Shown here: piece after piece, positions 33,889 through 44,565 of the stretch | Numbering within the stretch: position 1 is the stretch's first letter | Layout of the letters: each line of letters opens with the position of its first letter | DNA from: Amaurobius ferox | Taxonomy: Eukaryota > Arthropoda > Arachnida > Araneae > Amaurobiidae | DNA: 64,000 bases | Direction of reading: 5' to 3' | Assembly: GCA_951213105.1 (NCBI GenBank) | Contig: OX578150.1 | Span: 25,052,022 to 25,116,021, forward strand | The notes under the pieces: generated by a model | The model's database searches: none | What the model was told of the DNA's origin: nothing | What the model saw: the letters and a program-made list of their open reading frames with translations, nothing else | Translations under genes and position numbers: made by a program

Positions 33889-34571
33889 AAAATATGTAAA
33901 AAGTTTGTAATTAATGTCATAAATAGAAAGTGATAATTGAGTGTATATGTATATGTTTTTATGTTTTAAATTGTGGATATAAGTATATTTCAAAAAGTAT
34001 GTTATGTATTTCTGACATTACATATATGGCAAGTTCAAAAAAAAAAAAAGAAAAAAAAAGTGAAATAACAAAGTAATTTATAAATAATATGGTGGTATGG
34101 AATTCAACCATAACCAAGAATCGGAAGTTGATAGTTGCACTACTACAATATGTTACAAAATGAAATGATAACAAGAAAATGTATAATAATAATAAAGTAA
34201 TGAATGCTGTTATGTAATGATATGTCGTATGTAAATAATTATGTAAAAGGAGAAATGAAAATTATGCATTGCAAATAATATATATCAAAATTTACAATTT
34301 AATAATAATGTGAATGTTGGAAATCCTCATGTAATTTATGGTACATTATGTCAATTATGAATAATGGACTAACTTGACAGGGGACTATCAAGAAACTACA
34401 AAGAACTATCAAAGCTATGAGTTGTACGAGGCTAAAAAGTGGAACTCAGCCTTTCTCACGATGGATGAACTTATGTGTTTGCGAGGAACCATTGTGAACT
34501 TAATTTCTTACCACTGGGGTGAAACTGTGGGAGAGTAACTTTTGGACTTTTTTTTCGCGGGGGGGTGAGAA
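33889..34571 (+). other. LTR element 3' non-coding region with polypurine tract
   Basis: AT-rich and without an envelope-like ORF. A purine-rich GCGGGGGGGTGAGAA lies just before the 3' LTR (34557-34571) and is the likely plus-strand primer site. Confidence 0.75.
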
Positions 34572-35470
34572 TGTAATGCCAGAAATGTAAAGTAATAAAT
34601 ATTTGGAAGGATTAAAAAATAATGGAACCAGGAATGCGGGCGGATTATCCCCACGCTAAGCAGATGGGCGATAATATACAGGTGGCCCCATATCTTACAT
34701 ACCACGCCCATGTTTACATACCACACTAAGCCGTTTGGCGGCAACCGAGACGGCGACGCCATGTCTACGGATTAGCTCTCAGCTTTACATTTCAGCACGT
34801 GGACCGCCGACCGAAAAAGGGATATAAGTGAGAGTTGCTCGAAGTGGGAGTCAGAATTGGTCAAGGCAGGCTGTTGGAGTTAGACTAGTCAAGAAGAAGC
34901 GACGGTAGCAGAGTTAAGAGTTGTGTGTGCGTCTCTGATATAGGAATTCGAAGGAGAGCTCATGTTCATCTGGTATTGCAAGTGTAAAGTGTGACAAAGC
35001 ATCGGTGTTACCCAAGTTATATGAAAGCAGATCAGGTACCGTACAATTAAACTATATGAGGATAACCTCTTTGTCTAAATTTGTGTTTTTAAGGAAAAGC
35101 TAATTAATGCATCCCACCACGTGCTCCAACCAAATATCAATTCATCTGGCATTACACCCCCCGAACTACCATTGAGATGTATTCCACTATTGTGATATTT
35201 ATTTAATTTGTAAAACTAAAGAGTGTAAATTGAGTATGTGATAAATAAATGTTTGTTCATTTACTATTAACCTTAATTTTTAGTTTGTTAACTTAGTATC
35301 CCGTTAATCACAGAAATAGGTGGGTTTTGCGGCCACCAACGCAATGTACACAGCAGTAAGTTTTAGAACAGATTACATGTATAATTAATATACTAATAAA
35401 TAATTAATTTAATGTAAAATGCATTTTTTGACAATATTAATTTTAATCAACAAAATTAATAATCGGCACA
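34572..35470 (+). repeat. 3' LTR (899 bp)
   Basis: Same start, end and length as the 5' LTR. Followed by GATGT (35471-35475), the target duplication. Confidence 0.95.
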
Positions 35471-35918
35471 GATGTATTGGATTTTATTGTATAATGTTTA
35501 TGATATATTAGATAATTGAAAATGATATATAAATTTTGTTTTTATCAATCAATTGGATTGTGTATTATTTTAATAACCAGGTGTTATTTTAATGTATATA
35601 GTTATTACTATTGTTAAGAAAGTATTGTTTGTTCTCTTGAAGTTGATATGATTGTATTTTGATGGAAGATCTTTGTAATATTATAGCTATCCCTAAATGA
35701 AGGGAATTGTATTATGTATTTGAATGGAAGTTAATAAAGTTGAGGGACCCATCAGAGGATGACTCTCTCCAGATGGCAGGACGCGTTTGCCCTGGGCTTT
35801 GCTGTCTTCTTGGGTTGGCGCCCACCTTCCTCTCGGCCTGTTTCGGGTGTTGTGTGGCTGGGATGGTTGGTTCGGATCTTTCCCGTGTACCTTCGGGTGG
35901 GTCGGTGTTTCTTTTTGA
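35471..35918 (+). other. E1 3' UTR, distal part
   Basis: Resumes E1 after the LTR element. Blocks CCCTAAATGAAGGG (a small hairpin), AATAAAGTTGAGGGACC and CAGAGGATGACTCTC match the E3 3' UTR near 36790-36860. A GC-rich tail and the shared terminus CCGTGTACCTTCGGGTGG (35883) follow. Confidence 0.75.
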
Positions 35919-36028
35919 GAGTTACCCTACTGGCCCAATTAGCGAAGGAAGCCACCAAGAGAATAATTATAGATTATCAATTCAAGTTGAGTAAAGATCA
36001 AATTAAGAAGAGGATCCAAAAAGAGGTG
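35919..36028 (+). repeat. 110-bp direct repeat flanking E1, right
   Basis: Identical to 24670-24779. Here it is continuous with the rest of E3, so this is the undisturbed arrangement and the left copy is the duplicate. Confidence 0.8.
35922..35932 (+). other. Junction 11-mer TTACCCTACTG (E1/E3)
   Basis: Between the E1 3' end and the E3 fragment. Confidence 0.75.
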
Positions 36029-36394
36029 ATGGCTGAATGGCAAGAGAGATGGGACTTGTCTAATATTGGAAAGAATCTGCATAATGAAATCAAGAAAGTG
36101 TCCACTAAAAGGCTCCATGGTGACTTCTACATCAACCAAGTACTTACTGGACATGGGGCTTTCCGTGAATACCAGCATAGATTCTTTAGTAAAGAGAGAA
36201 CATGTCATTGTGGCAAGGCAAGTGGTTCTGTTCGTCATACAATTTATGAGTGTGAACTGTGGGATAATATTCGATGTACATATTTCCCTAAAATTTTTAA
36301 AAATGTTTGTATGTATTATCTTTGTTGTAATTTTAAAAGTAGTAATGGTATTAAGGAAATTATGAAGAATGCTCTAACCCTTGAAATGGATTAA
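35933..36394 (+). pseudogene. E3 ORF2 C-terminal fragment
   Basis: About 150 codons, open to TAA 36392-36394. It starts at the final RNase H box (QLAKEATKRIIIDYQFKLS), continues through VSTKRLHGDFYINQVLTGHG, and has the C-terminal finger CHCGKASGSVRHTIYEC (C-X-C-X7-H-X4-C). It aligns with the E1 C-terminus (KVSTKRLCGDFYINQVLTGHG), which supports the frameshift call in E1. No RT or endonuclease. Confidence 0.85.
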
Positions 36395-37060
36395 AGTTTT
36401 GTAACGGTGATTGTGATTTGTTATTGTAGTGATAGAGTTAAGAAGGATATTGTTGAGAGAATGATTTTTATGAATTTTATATCTTATATAGTGATTAATT
36501 ATGATGTTATGATGAAACTTTGTATATTTGTGATGGTTTTATGAATTATGAAATGTAAGATGAAATTTAATTAATGTAACTATTTGTAATATGTATTGAA
36601 TGCTGTGAAAGTTATTGGATGGCTTATAAATTGGGAATTCGATTATGAATTGCATTGTATTGTTATTGCATTATATTTTGAATTGCATTGTATTATTGTT
36701 ATGTTGAAGTCCGAGTTGGATTATGTATAATTTATTACCTTGGTAAGGGTAATTATTCTCCTTATGAATGAAGGAAGGATTTGTTCAACCCTAAATGAAG
36801 GGTTTTTGTATTATTTGTATTTGTTTTAATAAAGTGTGAGGGACCTTCAGAGGATGACTCTCACTGATCATGGTCCGTGGTTGCCCGGGCTGGTTTTTGG
36901 CGTCTTGTGCCCCCTGCCCGCGCGTTTGGTCTTGGCTGGCGGCGTGCGGATGGGGTGGAGCGCCGTGCCCACGGCCAGGGCCTGGTGTCCTGGGTGCGCT
37001 ATTGCAGCGATGAAGCATCTCTTCCGTGTACCTTCGGGTGGGTCGGCGTACTTATTTGAG
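36395..37060 (+). other. E3 3' UTR
   Basis: AT-rich, then CCCTAAATGAAGGG, AATAAA (about 36830), GAGGGACC, CAGAGGATGACTCTC, a GC-rich tail and the shared 3' terminus at 37024. It continues about 230 bp past AATAAA, so the true RNA end is not set by that signal. Confidence 0.7.
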
Positions 37061-37071
37061 TTACCCTACTG
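37061..37071 (+). other. Junction 11-mer TTACCCTACTG (E3/C2)
   Basis: Followed by a C-run and GGGGACCAGTG, the same C-element 5' end as at 22783. Confidence 0.75.
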
Positions 37072-37332
37072 CCCCCCCCCCGGGGACCAGTGAAAATAAA
37101 TTGATATATAGTGTTATAAAAGCGATTGAATCGAGTGTCAGGGTTGTGATTTTGAGTATCCTTGTAATTTTCTTTAGTCTGGTCCTAGAGTCGGTGCCTT
37201 GGAGTGCCGGGGGGCTCCCCTTAACGGGGCGAGATCTGACTCAGTGAAAATATTTGAACCATCAGTGCTCACAGATATTAGATATCTCTAAATATAAACT
37301 TTTATTTGAGATAGAATTTTACTTAGCCGAAA

Positions 37333-38445
37333 ATGGCAACTGGAGTTGAAAGCAGTGAATATGCTTATCTGGAACAACCAGATGTTGAAGTAGAAGAGGA
37401 CTTTAACCACTATGTGGATAAAGCATTACAGGCTCAAGAGAGCATTATATCTACCATTGTCTCACAAAAAGTTAATGTGGCTCCACAAGTTAAAATTAGA
37501 GAAGAACTTGGTAATTTGATCAATATTGTCATAGAGCAACAGAAAATAATTGCAGTTGAAAAATCTAAAAGCGGGGAAAGAGAAAGGACTGTTGTTCCTT
37601 CCTATGCACAGAAATTGGTTGAGCATGATAAACCAAAAAAAGGGACAGTAGTTGTCCCAGGAACCAAAATACGGGGACGATCTCTAAGTGTTAAGCGAAT
37701 CACCCATGTTGTCTCAATATTGCCGAAAATGGAACAATCCTCTGAAGCAACAAGAAGAGAAGTTCAGGGACTGGTGAACCCTACCAACTTGAATATTAGT
37801 GTAAAAAAGGTGAAGAAGATTAGGAAGTGAGGCATATTGGTAGAAACCTCGAAAAGTGAAGACCTTGATGTCCTTATCCAAGAGTTCAAGGACAAGGATG
37901 CTTTAAGCAACTATACAATAAGTAAACCGAAAAAGAAGAAGCCCCAATTGATATTATATAATATCCAAGATGAATACACAAAAGAAGACTTAGTTGCGAG
38001 GATCACAGAACAGAATGAGGAAATCGAGGATCCTGCAAAAGTAGAAGCAAAATACAGTTTTATAAGTAGAGGAGGCACAAATTGGATACTAGAAGTAGAT
38101 CCAGAGACTTTTACTAAGTTAATTAAAAAGAGCAAGATCAGTTTAGGGTGGTATAAAGTTAATTTTAGAGAACACTTGCGACCTTATGCCTGCTTTAAGT
38201 GTTGGAATTACGGACATATCGGAAAATTTTGCCCTGGTAAAGTTGTTTGTATAAAATGTGGTTCTGAAGAACACAAAGCTACTGACTGTACAGAAATGGT
38301 AAAGTGCAAAAATTGTGTAAAGCACAATGGAAAATTTGGTTCTAAATTTAAGACGGATCACAAGTGCAATGACGTCGCTTGCCCTGTCTACATGAAAGAA
38401 CTTTCTTTTGTGGCTTCTAAAGTCGATTATGGACTTATTGATTAA
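37333..38445 (+). pseudogene. C2 ORF1, single in-frame stop
   Basis: ATG 37333 to TAA 38443-38445 (370 codons), broken only by TGA at 37828-37830 where C1 has GGA. Domains: an acidic N-terminus, a basic segment (KIRGRSLSVKRITHVV), an RRM-like middle (PQLILYNIQDEYTKEDLV; GGTNWILEVDPETF), knuckles CFKCWNYGHIGKFC and CIKCGSEEHKATDC, then CKNC...H...C and the tail VDYGLID. This is the best guide to the intact C protein, since C1 has a deletion and another stop. Confidence 0.87.
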
Positions 38446-38962
38446 GTGTATGTTTATTGTTGTTTTGCATATTTGTTTCAATGGTATTTATATTGTCTTA
38501 TTGGATTGGCTCGAGTAGCAATGTTTGTTGGCTGGAATTGCTATGCTTTGTATTGTTAAATAAATGTTTTTGTTGGCTCTGTTTTCCTGATTAGGGAATT
38601 TTGTATTTGAAGTGCATGTTTTCTGTATATTATTGTATTATTTGCTACCGGCCAAGTGGGCCTGGCTTTTGTTATTCCTGTCAGAGGATGAGGATCTGTT
38701 TTTGCTTTGGCTGGTGGTCTTTTTGTCGTGTTTTCGTGTTGGTCCCCGACGACCTGCCCGGCGCTTGGTGTCGGTGCGTGGCTGTTGGGGGTTCTGAGTT
38801 GGAGGCGTCGGCTCTGTCCCGCTGGTGTCGGCTTCTGCCGGTGGTGCTTCCGCCGGTGGTCGCTGGGCTGGGGGGCATGTGCTGAGGGCGGCTGGATTAT
38901 GGTCGCGATGACGGTTCATCTTTTTCCGTGTACCTTCGGGTGGGTCGGGCTTCTCTTTTGAG
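38446..38962 (+). other. C2 3' UTR
   Basis: Like C1: TAAATAAATG signal, then a GC-rich tail and the terminus shared with E elements (CCGTGTACCTTCGGGTGG at 38936). Confidence 0.7.
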
Positions 38963-38973
38963 TTACCCTACTG
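38963..38973 (+). other. Junction 11-mer TTACCCTACTG (C2/A2)
   Basis: Followed by GCCCGGGGGGAGTAAGTCTC, the probable true 5' end of a full-length A element. Confidence 0.75.
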
Positions 38974-39303
38974 GCCCGGGGGGAGTAAGTCTCTCCCTGC
39001 GTCCGACAAAAGCGTTAACCCCTGAACAATGGCCTATAGTCTATTCAGGTGGCATTCGAGCTAAATTGCAGTTAACACAGCCATTCAAAAGGCAAGCAGA
39101 AAATTTGAAGTCAAAGTTGCTCCTCCCGATGTATGAGTTGTGACGTTACCAGATCCCTAAAAAGACTCGGTTCCGGTCGCCCCGTTTCGGGTGCGCTTTG
39201 ATTGATAAAGATCTGCTTTGTGGTCTCGAATTGAATCCACGGAAACCGTTTGGATTCCGTTAGGATACAGAGTGAGATAGCTGTAATATAGTTCGAAGAG
39301 GGT
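38974..39303 (+). promoter_or_regulatory. A2 5' UTR (upstream of B2)
   Basis: 38974-39244 has no counterpart in A1. From 39245 (ACCGTTTGGATTCCG) it matches A1 at 9044. It continues after B2 at 43337-43623. No ORF. Confidence 0.6.
39289..39303. repeat. B2 target-site duplication, left
   Basis: TAGTTCGAAGAGGGT (15 bp), repeated at 43322-43336. The uninterrupted sequence is present in A1 at about 9088-9105. Confidence 0.92.
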
Positions 39304-41456
39304 AGCATGAAAGGCCCAGACCATACAGCCAACCCAGGGGTTTATGGCAGTTTAATGTATGGCCGGGAGAAAATTTAGAACAGGAAATTTAGAACAGGAG
39401 AATTTAGAAATTTAGAAAATTTAGAACAGAAGACCGACTTCCACAGACCGACACCCACGAGCAGCCCAGAGTAAACCAGTAGTTTATTAAATAAACAATC
39501 AAAGGTTACAGTTACAAAATATTAGGTGTCACGTAGGACACAGGCAGCAGAACAGACAGGCAAACAAACAAACAACAAACCACAAAGATACAGCAAACAA
39601 CATAAAGAACACAGCAAACAACATAAAATCACTGCAAACAACATGAAGAAGGGAGTCAGACAATTAAAAGAAATTAAACTTTCTATTAGTGTTTAAATTC
39701 AAAGGTCTTAAGTTAACGGTTTAAAACTTAATCGATCCCAAATTTCGAAATTTATAATGATACTAAATTCTCAATAAAAGAAGTTATTCCATTAAAAGTT
39801 CTATCAGATTTATATAGTTTTTGATAATTTTTTTTTTTTATTAAGAGTAAAGATATAATTTTAGTTTATATTTACAAGCCTGGTTTCCATAAAGGATCAA
39901 GCCCAAGGGTTAAATCCAGGAAAATTAAAATATTCATCACTAAAACCAGATAAAAACGTTAATTAATTAAAGAAAATATGCCAGTAAACAGTTAAAAAGT
40001 TTTAAGTTAAAGGAAGATAATTAAAAGTTTATTATTATTATTATTATTATTATTATTTTTTTTTTTTTTTTTTTTTAAACATAACATTTACACTAAGGGT
40101 TATAAAGTGTTTTTTCACTCTCTTTTCTATTTTTTTTTTCTCTAAAACTTATCAATTATTCTAAGGATGAAACAACGAAGGTCAATTATGAGTCGAAAGG
40201 GGAAAAAGCCCCAACTAAAGCCTCCAAAAAGCAAAGAGCCCCAAAGACTTTTTTCAATCAAAAACCCAGTATAATTAACCAAAGTTAACAAAAATGTTAA
40301 AAAAAAAAAAAATTTTTTTTTTACAATAATCAGTTAAATATTAAGGAGTGTTATAATTCCTATTAAATAATTTTACTTAAAAATTTCCCCTCTTTTTGAG
40401 GGAAAAGAGACAAAATGCCAGAATTTCAAGATCAAAGGGGAGGGGGAAAAAGTGAGAACTCCAAAAAACTGGGCAAAAATAAGTATATACAAGTGAACAC
40501 ATTATGACCAAGTTGTAAGGGAGATAAAATAATAGAATACTTTTGTTAAAGTTTTCACAGAGCACACAGAAGTACGTAACTCTCACAAGAGTAGCAAAGC
40601 CTCCACTTCACAAGGAGAAAAACACCGAACATGTTAAGGCACGAAACATCGATTGGGAGTAATTCACAAAACGTACTGTAGCACAAATCATCGGTTGGAA
40701 GCATTTCACTGAACACTCAGAAGCACGAACCATCAGTTGTGGGTTTAGCAAAGCACAAAATATCGTTTTTAAGAGTATAAGCCTCCACAGCACGCTGAGT
40801 TGCATACACAAAGCCAGGAAGAAATGTTGATTTGATACAAAAGAGTGTCACAGGTATCAAAAAATGCAAAGTGTTTCAATTTAAGGAGCACAAAGCAACC
40901 ACAACACAGAATATCGTTTATGAGAGCATAAAGTCCCCATTTCATAAGAGTTATATGCATAGGCTCCGCTACGGAGCATAAGTTCAATTCCGGAGCAGAG
41001 GCTTCATTGAAGTGTGAAGCAAAAGATATCACAGAGATGTTTGTCAAAAGTGACGGGTCGAAGAGTGGATGGATAAATATCGAGGCAAAGATGCGAGGAA
41101 AACATAGTAGACGGCACAACGTTTAGTAAGTTCCAAAATGTGCGATAAGTTCAATGTACAGAGAGTTTATATAGTTTGTAAAGTACATAATTATCAACGT
41201 TCTGAATTTGTAAATAGTAAAGAGTTCAGTTCAACAACGTTGGGCTAAAAGTTGCATAAGTTGTATTTGAAAGAACAATAGGTAAAAGGGGGGCACAAAA
41301 AGGGAGTCTCACAGAAGGGAGAATCCCAGGAGCAGGGAAGGGAAGCACATAAAGGAACAGTAAGCAGTAAAAATGCATAACAAAACATGTGACAAAATAT
41401 GCAATTTATAAAAAGTATGAATATATAAGTGTATAAAACAATGCGATCCAAAATTT
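39304..41456 (-). other. B2 3' UTR
   Basis: Non-coding, rich in A/T simple tracts: (TTA)n at 40033-40057 plus poly-T, poly-A/poly-T at 40300-40322, and AATTTAGAACAGG repeats at 39371-39430. 40590-41000 contains phrases around AGCACRAA-CATCG repeated about every 70 bp (40645, 40683, 40723, 40753). TTTATTAAATAAAC at 39483 gives an AATAAA on the coding strand. Confidence 0.65.
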
Positions 41457-43072
41457 TCAAAGAGTTTTTTGGAGAGTTTTAATACGAAGTAGTTCTTTTT
41501 TAAGAGAGGAACATTTTGTTCGGTCCCTGGTGTTGTGGTCTGTAGGCCAGGCGAGGGTACTGTCTTTAGAATTAGCTGAGACACAGTTGACACATTTTGG
41601 TGATTTAACTCTGCAAGTTTTAAATGATCAGCACAAGAACACTGGCTGCAATGGCTGGTTTCACTTCTACAGTAAGCAGCTGAGTGACCATACCCCTGGC
41701 AACGGAAACAAGTCTGGATAGCAACAAATTTTTTGGCGAGAATAAGCTTGAAATGGTAGTAGAATTTCCTACTCTTGATCAGTTGTTTCCCGACATTCTC
41801 CTCCACCAGGATAACCCAGTTAACAAGGTTCTCACGAGTAGAGAAAGTTCTAAGAACCCTAAATTCTCTCACGTCGAAAGAAGGCTCGCACTCACGGACC
41901 AGTTGTTTAATGTGTATCTCCTCAAAGGTTGAAGGTACGTTGAATAATATTATAGCTATTTTCTTCTTAGGAGGTTGAGTAATTTTAAAGTGTTTACCCA
42001 GTTCAGTATTCTCAAATTTCGGAAGGAGGGTATTCATCTCCTCGTCAACACAAGTAATTCTCAAAGTTCCGTTGTTAAATGTGGAGATGTTGTGGAGTTT
42101 GATATCCGGAGGGCGAGGACAACGCTGGAGGTCCTGCATAAGTTGAGAAGTGTCTTTAGGTTGATCAATGCTTTGCAAAAGTACACTGGCATAAGAAGGG
42201 CGAATGTCAGGTGGAGGAGGAAGGCTAGTAGCGGAGAGATTTTTGGTAACAGTTGTCTCGATCAGCGATGGCAAGTCATCGGATAGTTTTTTTGAAAAGT
42301 TGTCAAGGTTCTTAGTGATTGAATCTTTCAGAAGGCCCAGTTCCTCAGCAAAGGACGTGTTTAGATTTTTGAGAGACTCCGAGACATCAGGTAGGACAGG
42401 AGAGGAGAAATTTTGAATTTGTGACTCAAAAGTGGTACAGGCATTGTGAATAGATTCGAATTTATTGTCCAGGTATTTTTTTTGAGTTTGATTAGTTCGT
42501 ACATGGCGGGAAATATATCCCTTCATTTGATTACTGAATCTTCGGACCTTCAGGAGAAATAGGTTACGGGGATCAGAATTACCCTCCCCGAGGTCATCAG
42601 AAGTGATGGAGAAGGTGTCGTTTTCCCCAGCCTGAGAAGGAGACATCTCCGAGCAGGTATGATCAGTCAGAGAGTCTATTTCAAGGTCCCGGGCGGAAGC
42701 CATCGCAGAGGGAGGCAAAGGGGGAGTACGAAAAGCAGGAGGATTGGAGAACACCGTAAAAACAGGTTTAGATATGTCAAATACAGGCAGTCTCACGGCA
42801 TCTTGTTGAGTACTGGATAAAGCAGATGAATATGAATGTACTGAAGAAGTCTTAAGGTTTTCAAGCCGAACAGTTGGTTGCATCAGGGCATAATCAGGGT
42901 GCAAAATAGATGGGTCAGATTTGTTGGTCGATAGATCCGAGCCAGGGCAGGCAGCTGTCAAGTCAGAATTAGGTTTTAACGGAGAGCAGCCGGACGTAGA
43001 CGATCGGGCGGAAGAATCAAGGCTGGGATACATACGTAGGTACGAGGTGGAAGGTTCACGAGCATCAGCCAT
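41457..43072 (-). pseudogene. B2 ORF1, one frameshift
   Basis: ATG 43072 (MADAREPSTSYLRMYPSL). The architecture matches B1: Ser/Pro-rich N-terminus, coiled-coil-like middle (SESLKNLNTSFAEELGLLKD), an RRM-like region (KIAIILFNVPSTFEEIHIKQL), first knuckle CFRCQGYGHSAAYC near residue 455, and the start of a second (CSQC). A frameshift near 41620 follows; the displaced frame carries CVNCVSANSKDS and ends with TGA at 41459-41457 after a LQKTL-type terminus as in B1. The long read-through tail in the original frame is artefact. Confidence 0.82.
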
Positions 43073-43321
43073 GGCAAAGGCAGGAAAAATCTGGTTTAAA
43101 GTTATATTGACTAACTGTATAATCCCACAGAGTATACACTACGTAAATATTAACAGGAGAGTAAATATAAGGATATGTAAAGGTCAAAAAAGAGAAAGGT
43201 GAGCAGTAGCGAGCAGAGGGAGATCAAAAGATCAGAAAGTGAATTTAGGAATCAAAGGAGAAAAAACCAGGTCGAAAACTTCAAGGGGAGGCGAGGGAGA
43301 GGCAAAAAACCAAAGTTAAGC

Positions 43322-43336
43322 TAGTTCGAAGAGGGT
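43322..43336. repeat. B2 target-site duplication, right
   Basis: TAGTTCGAAGAGGGT, identical to 39289-39303. Confidence 0.92.
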
Positions 43337-43623
43337 GTCTCATTTGGCAGAGACGGGACGTGGGGTTTGACAAGTGCCTTTATACACCTCTACGTGGTTC
43401 CCCCTGGACACCAATACGGTGACGAACGTGTAAAGGTTAATCTTTGGCAAGTTATTATCATAGGATTTGAATTGGAAGTTGAGAAAACTTTTTTCTCTAC
43501 TTTTCTTTTTTTTTTATCAAAAATTTTTTCTAAGTGCTGATTTGGAATTAGGAAGGGGAGAAAAATCTCCTTTTCTTTTTTTTATCTCAAAATTTTGCTA
43601 AGTTTTTGATAGGATTTTGGAAA

Positions 43624-44565
43624 ATGGGTGATGAAAAAAGCGAAGTTGAAGTAGTGGAAATGGAGAAAGACGCACGCGAGGGCATATGCCTCATGCCAGT
43701 TGAGGAAAATCTAAGTATTAGTGAGCTGAAGGCGCTACTTACCGAAATGGAAGACCTCACCGAGAAGGAAAGGTCCTTGGTAAAGCTAACGTAAGTCGGC
43801 TCACGATGCTGTACAACAAAATGTTCGGTTTTTGTGAACGTTACAGTAGGGAGGCTCAGGTGAGTAGGATAAGGATTGTCGACCTTGAGAAAGTGGTGGG
43901 ACTCTTAGAGTCACCAAGGGAGTTGATAGAGAAGGAGTACATCTCCCAAATTGAGACCCTCTTCCAGAAGGAAAGGGTGCATATGAGGGAGTTGTATTCA
44001 ACTCAGTCAAAAGCCTTAGCCACGGACTTGAGGGAAGTTTCCTTCGCAATAGACAAGGTGACAGGTAATATCGAGTTAAGCGAAGTAGGGTTAGATAATA
44101 GTGTAACACTTAAAAACTACCGAACTAAAAGCAAGGAAATAGAAAAGGAAATAATGAAAACTTTAAGTTTAGAAAAATTGTCAGAGAAGGGAAGTAAACT
44201 AATAGTAGAGGGAGTTTCAGAATTCAGAGAAATCTTAAATAGTCAGCAAGTGAAACTAATAGCACAGGAAGTTAAAATTAAAGAACTAGAAGAAAAAGAG
44301 GAAAAACGGAAAATAGAATGGGAGGAAAAATTAAAAGCAAGGAAAGAGGAGTTAGAAAAAGAAGATGAGGTTAGGAGGGATGAAAGGGAAAAAGAAAGGG
44401 AGGCTAGGTATAAAAGATTATATAAAGCTCCACCGAGAATAGTAAATGATAAAGTAAGTGAGGATAAACCAGAAGAGAGAGAACCAATGAAGAGGAAGAC
44501 TAGTACCCCTAAACCTAAACCTCAAAACAATAAAGTTCAGCCTAAAGAACAGGCTCGACCATTCC
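43624..44565 (+). pseudogene. A2 ORF1, truncated by internal deletion
   Basis: ATG 43624, one frameshift near 43790, then an open coiled-coil-like region (LIEKEYISQIETLFQKERVH) and a very charged segment (EEKLKARKEELEKEDEVRR). It stops being ORF1 at about 44565, where the sequence jumps into RT (CCACTTCTATGGAACC). The CCHC end is lost. This copy lacks the frameshift that breaks A1 near 10070, so together the two show the family consensus. Confidence 0.82.

Larger units (their letters stand above)
27240..35470 (+). mobile_element. Ty3/Gypsy-type LTR retrotransposon, full length
   Basis: An 8,231-bp element: two 899-bp LTRs (TGTAATG...GGCACA) with only two differences seen, a 5-bp duplication GATGT, gag (28520-29542), pol (-1 frame, to 33888), and a polypurine tract before the 3' LTR. 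Pol order PR-RT-RNase H-IN fits Ty3/Gypsy. No third ORF exists after pol. Near-identical LTRs and intact frames point to very recent insertion, into the E1 3' UTR. Confidence 0.95.
24780..35918 (+). mobile_element. Non-LTR retrotransposon E1, 5'-truncated (LTR element inside)
   Basis: Starts abruptly just upstream of RT motifs and runs through RT, RNase H, a C-terminal finger and a 3' UTR. It is split at 27239/35471 by an LTR retrotransposon with GATGT target duplication. It ends CCGTGTACCTTCGGGTGG...TTTTTGA. It is bounded by the 110-bp direct repeats. Own sequence is about 2.9 kb. Confidence 0.82.
35933..37060 (+). mobile_element. Non-LTR element E3, severely 5'-truncated
   Basis: Retains only the end of ORF2 (last RNase H box and C-terminal finger) and a full 3' UTR. 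It begins right at the 11-mer. It ends CCGTGTACCTTCGGGTGG...TATTTGAG before the next 11-mer. Related to E1 but a different subfamily. Confidence 0.8.
37072..38962 (+). mobile_element. Half-LINE C2 (ORF1-only)
   Basis: Second C element, about 96-98% like C1 by eye from the 5' C-run to the 3' terminus at 38936-38962. Same layout: structured 5' UTR, ORF1, GC-rich 3' UTR, no ORF2. It is followed directly by TTACCCTACTG and the A2 element. Confidence 0.82.
39304..43321 (-). mobile_element. Half-LINE B2 (ORF1-only non-LTR element)
   Basis: A 4,018-bp minus-strand insertion in the A2 5' UTR, proven by the 15-bp duplication and by the intact site in A1. 5' UTR about 250 bp (truncated), ORF1 43072-41457, then about 2.1 kb of non-coding 3' sequence that shares end motifs with B1 (GGCCCAGACCAT near 39313; GGAGTCAGACA near 39652). 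No ORF2. Confidence 0.85.

Noticed and set aside
33889..34571. Envelope gene in the LTR element
   Set aside because: No ORF of useful length, no signal peptide or membrane segment; the region is AT-rich non-coding DNA.
41309..41456. Hydrophobic C-terminal tail of the B2 ORF1 as a membrane domain
   Set aside because: It is read in the wrong frame after a frameshift near 41620; the true frame ends at 41457 with a terminus like that of B1.
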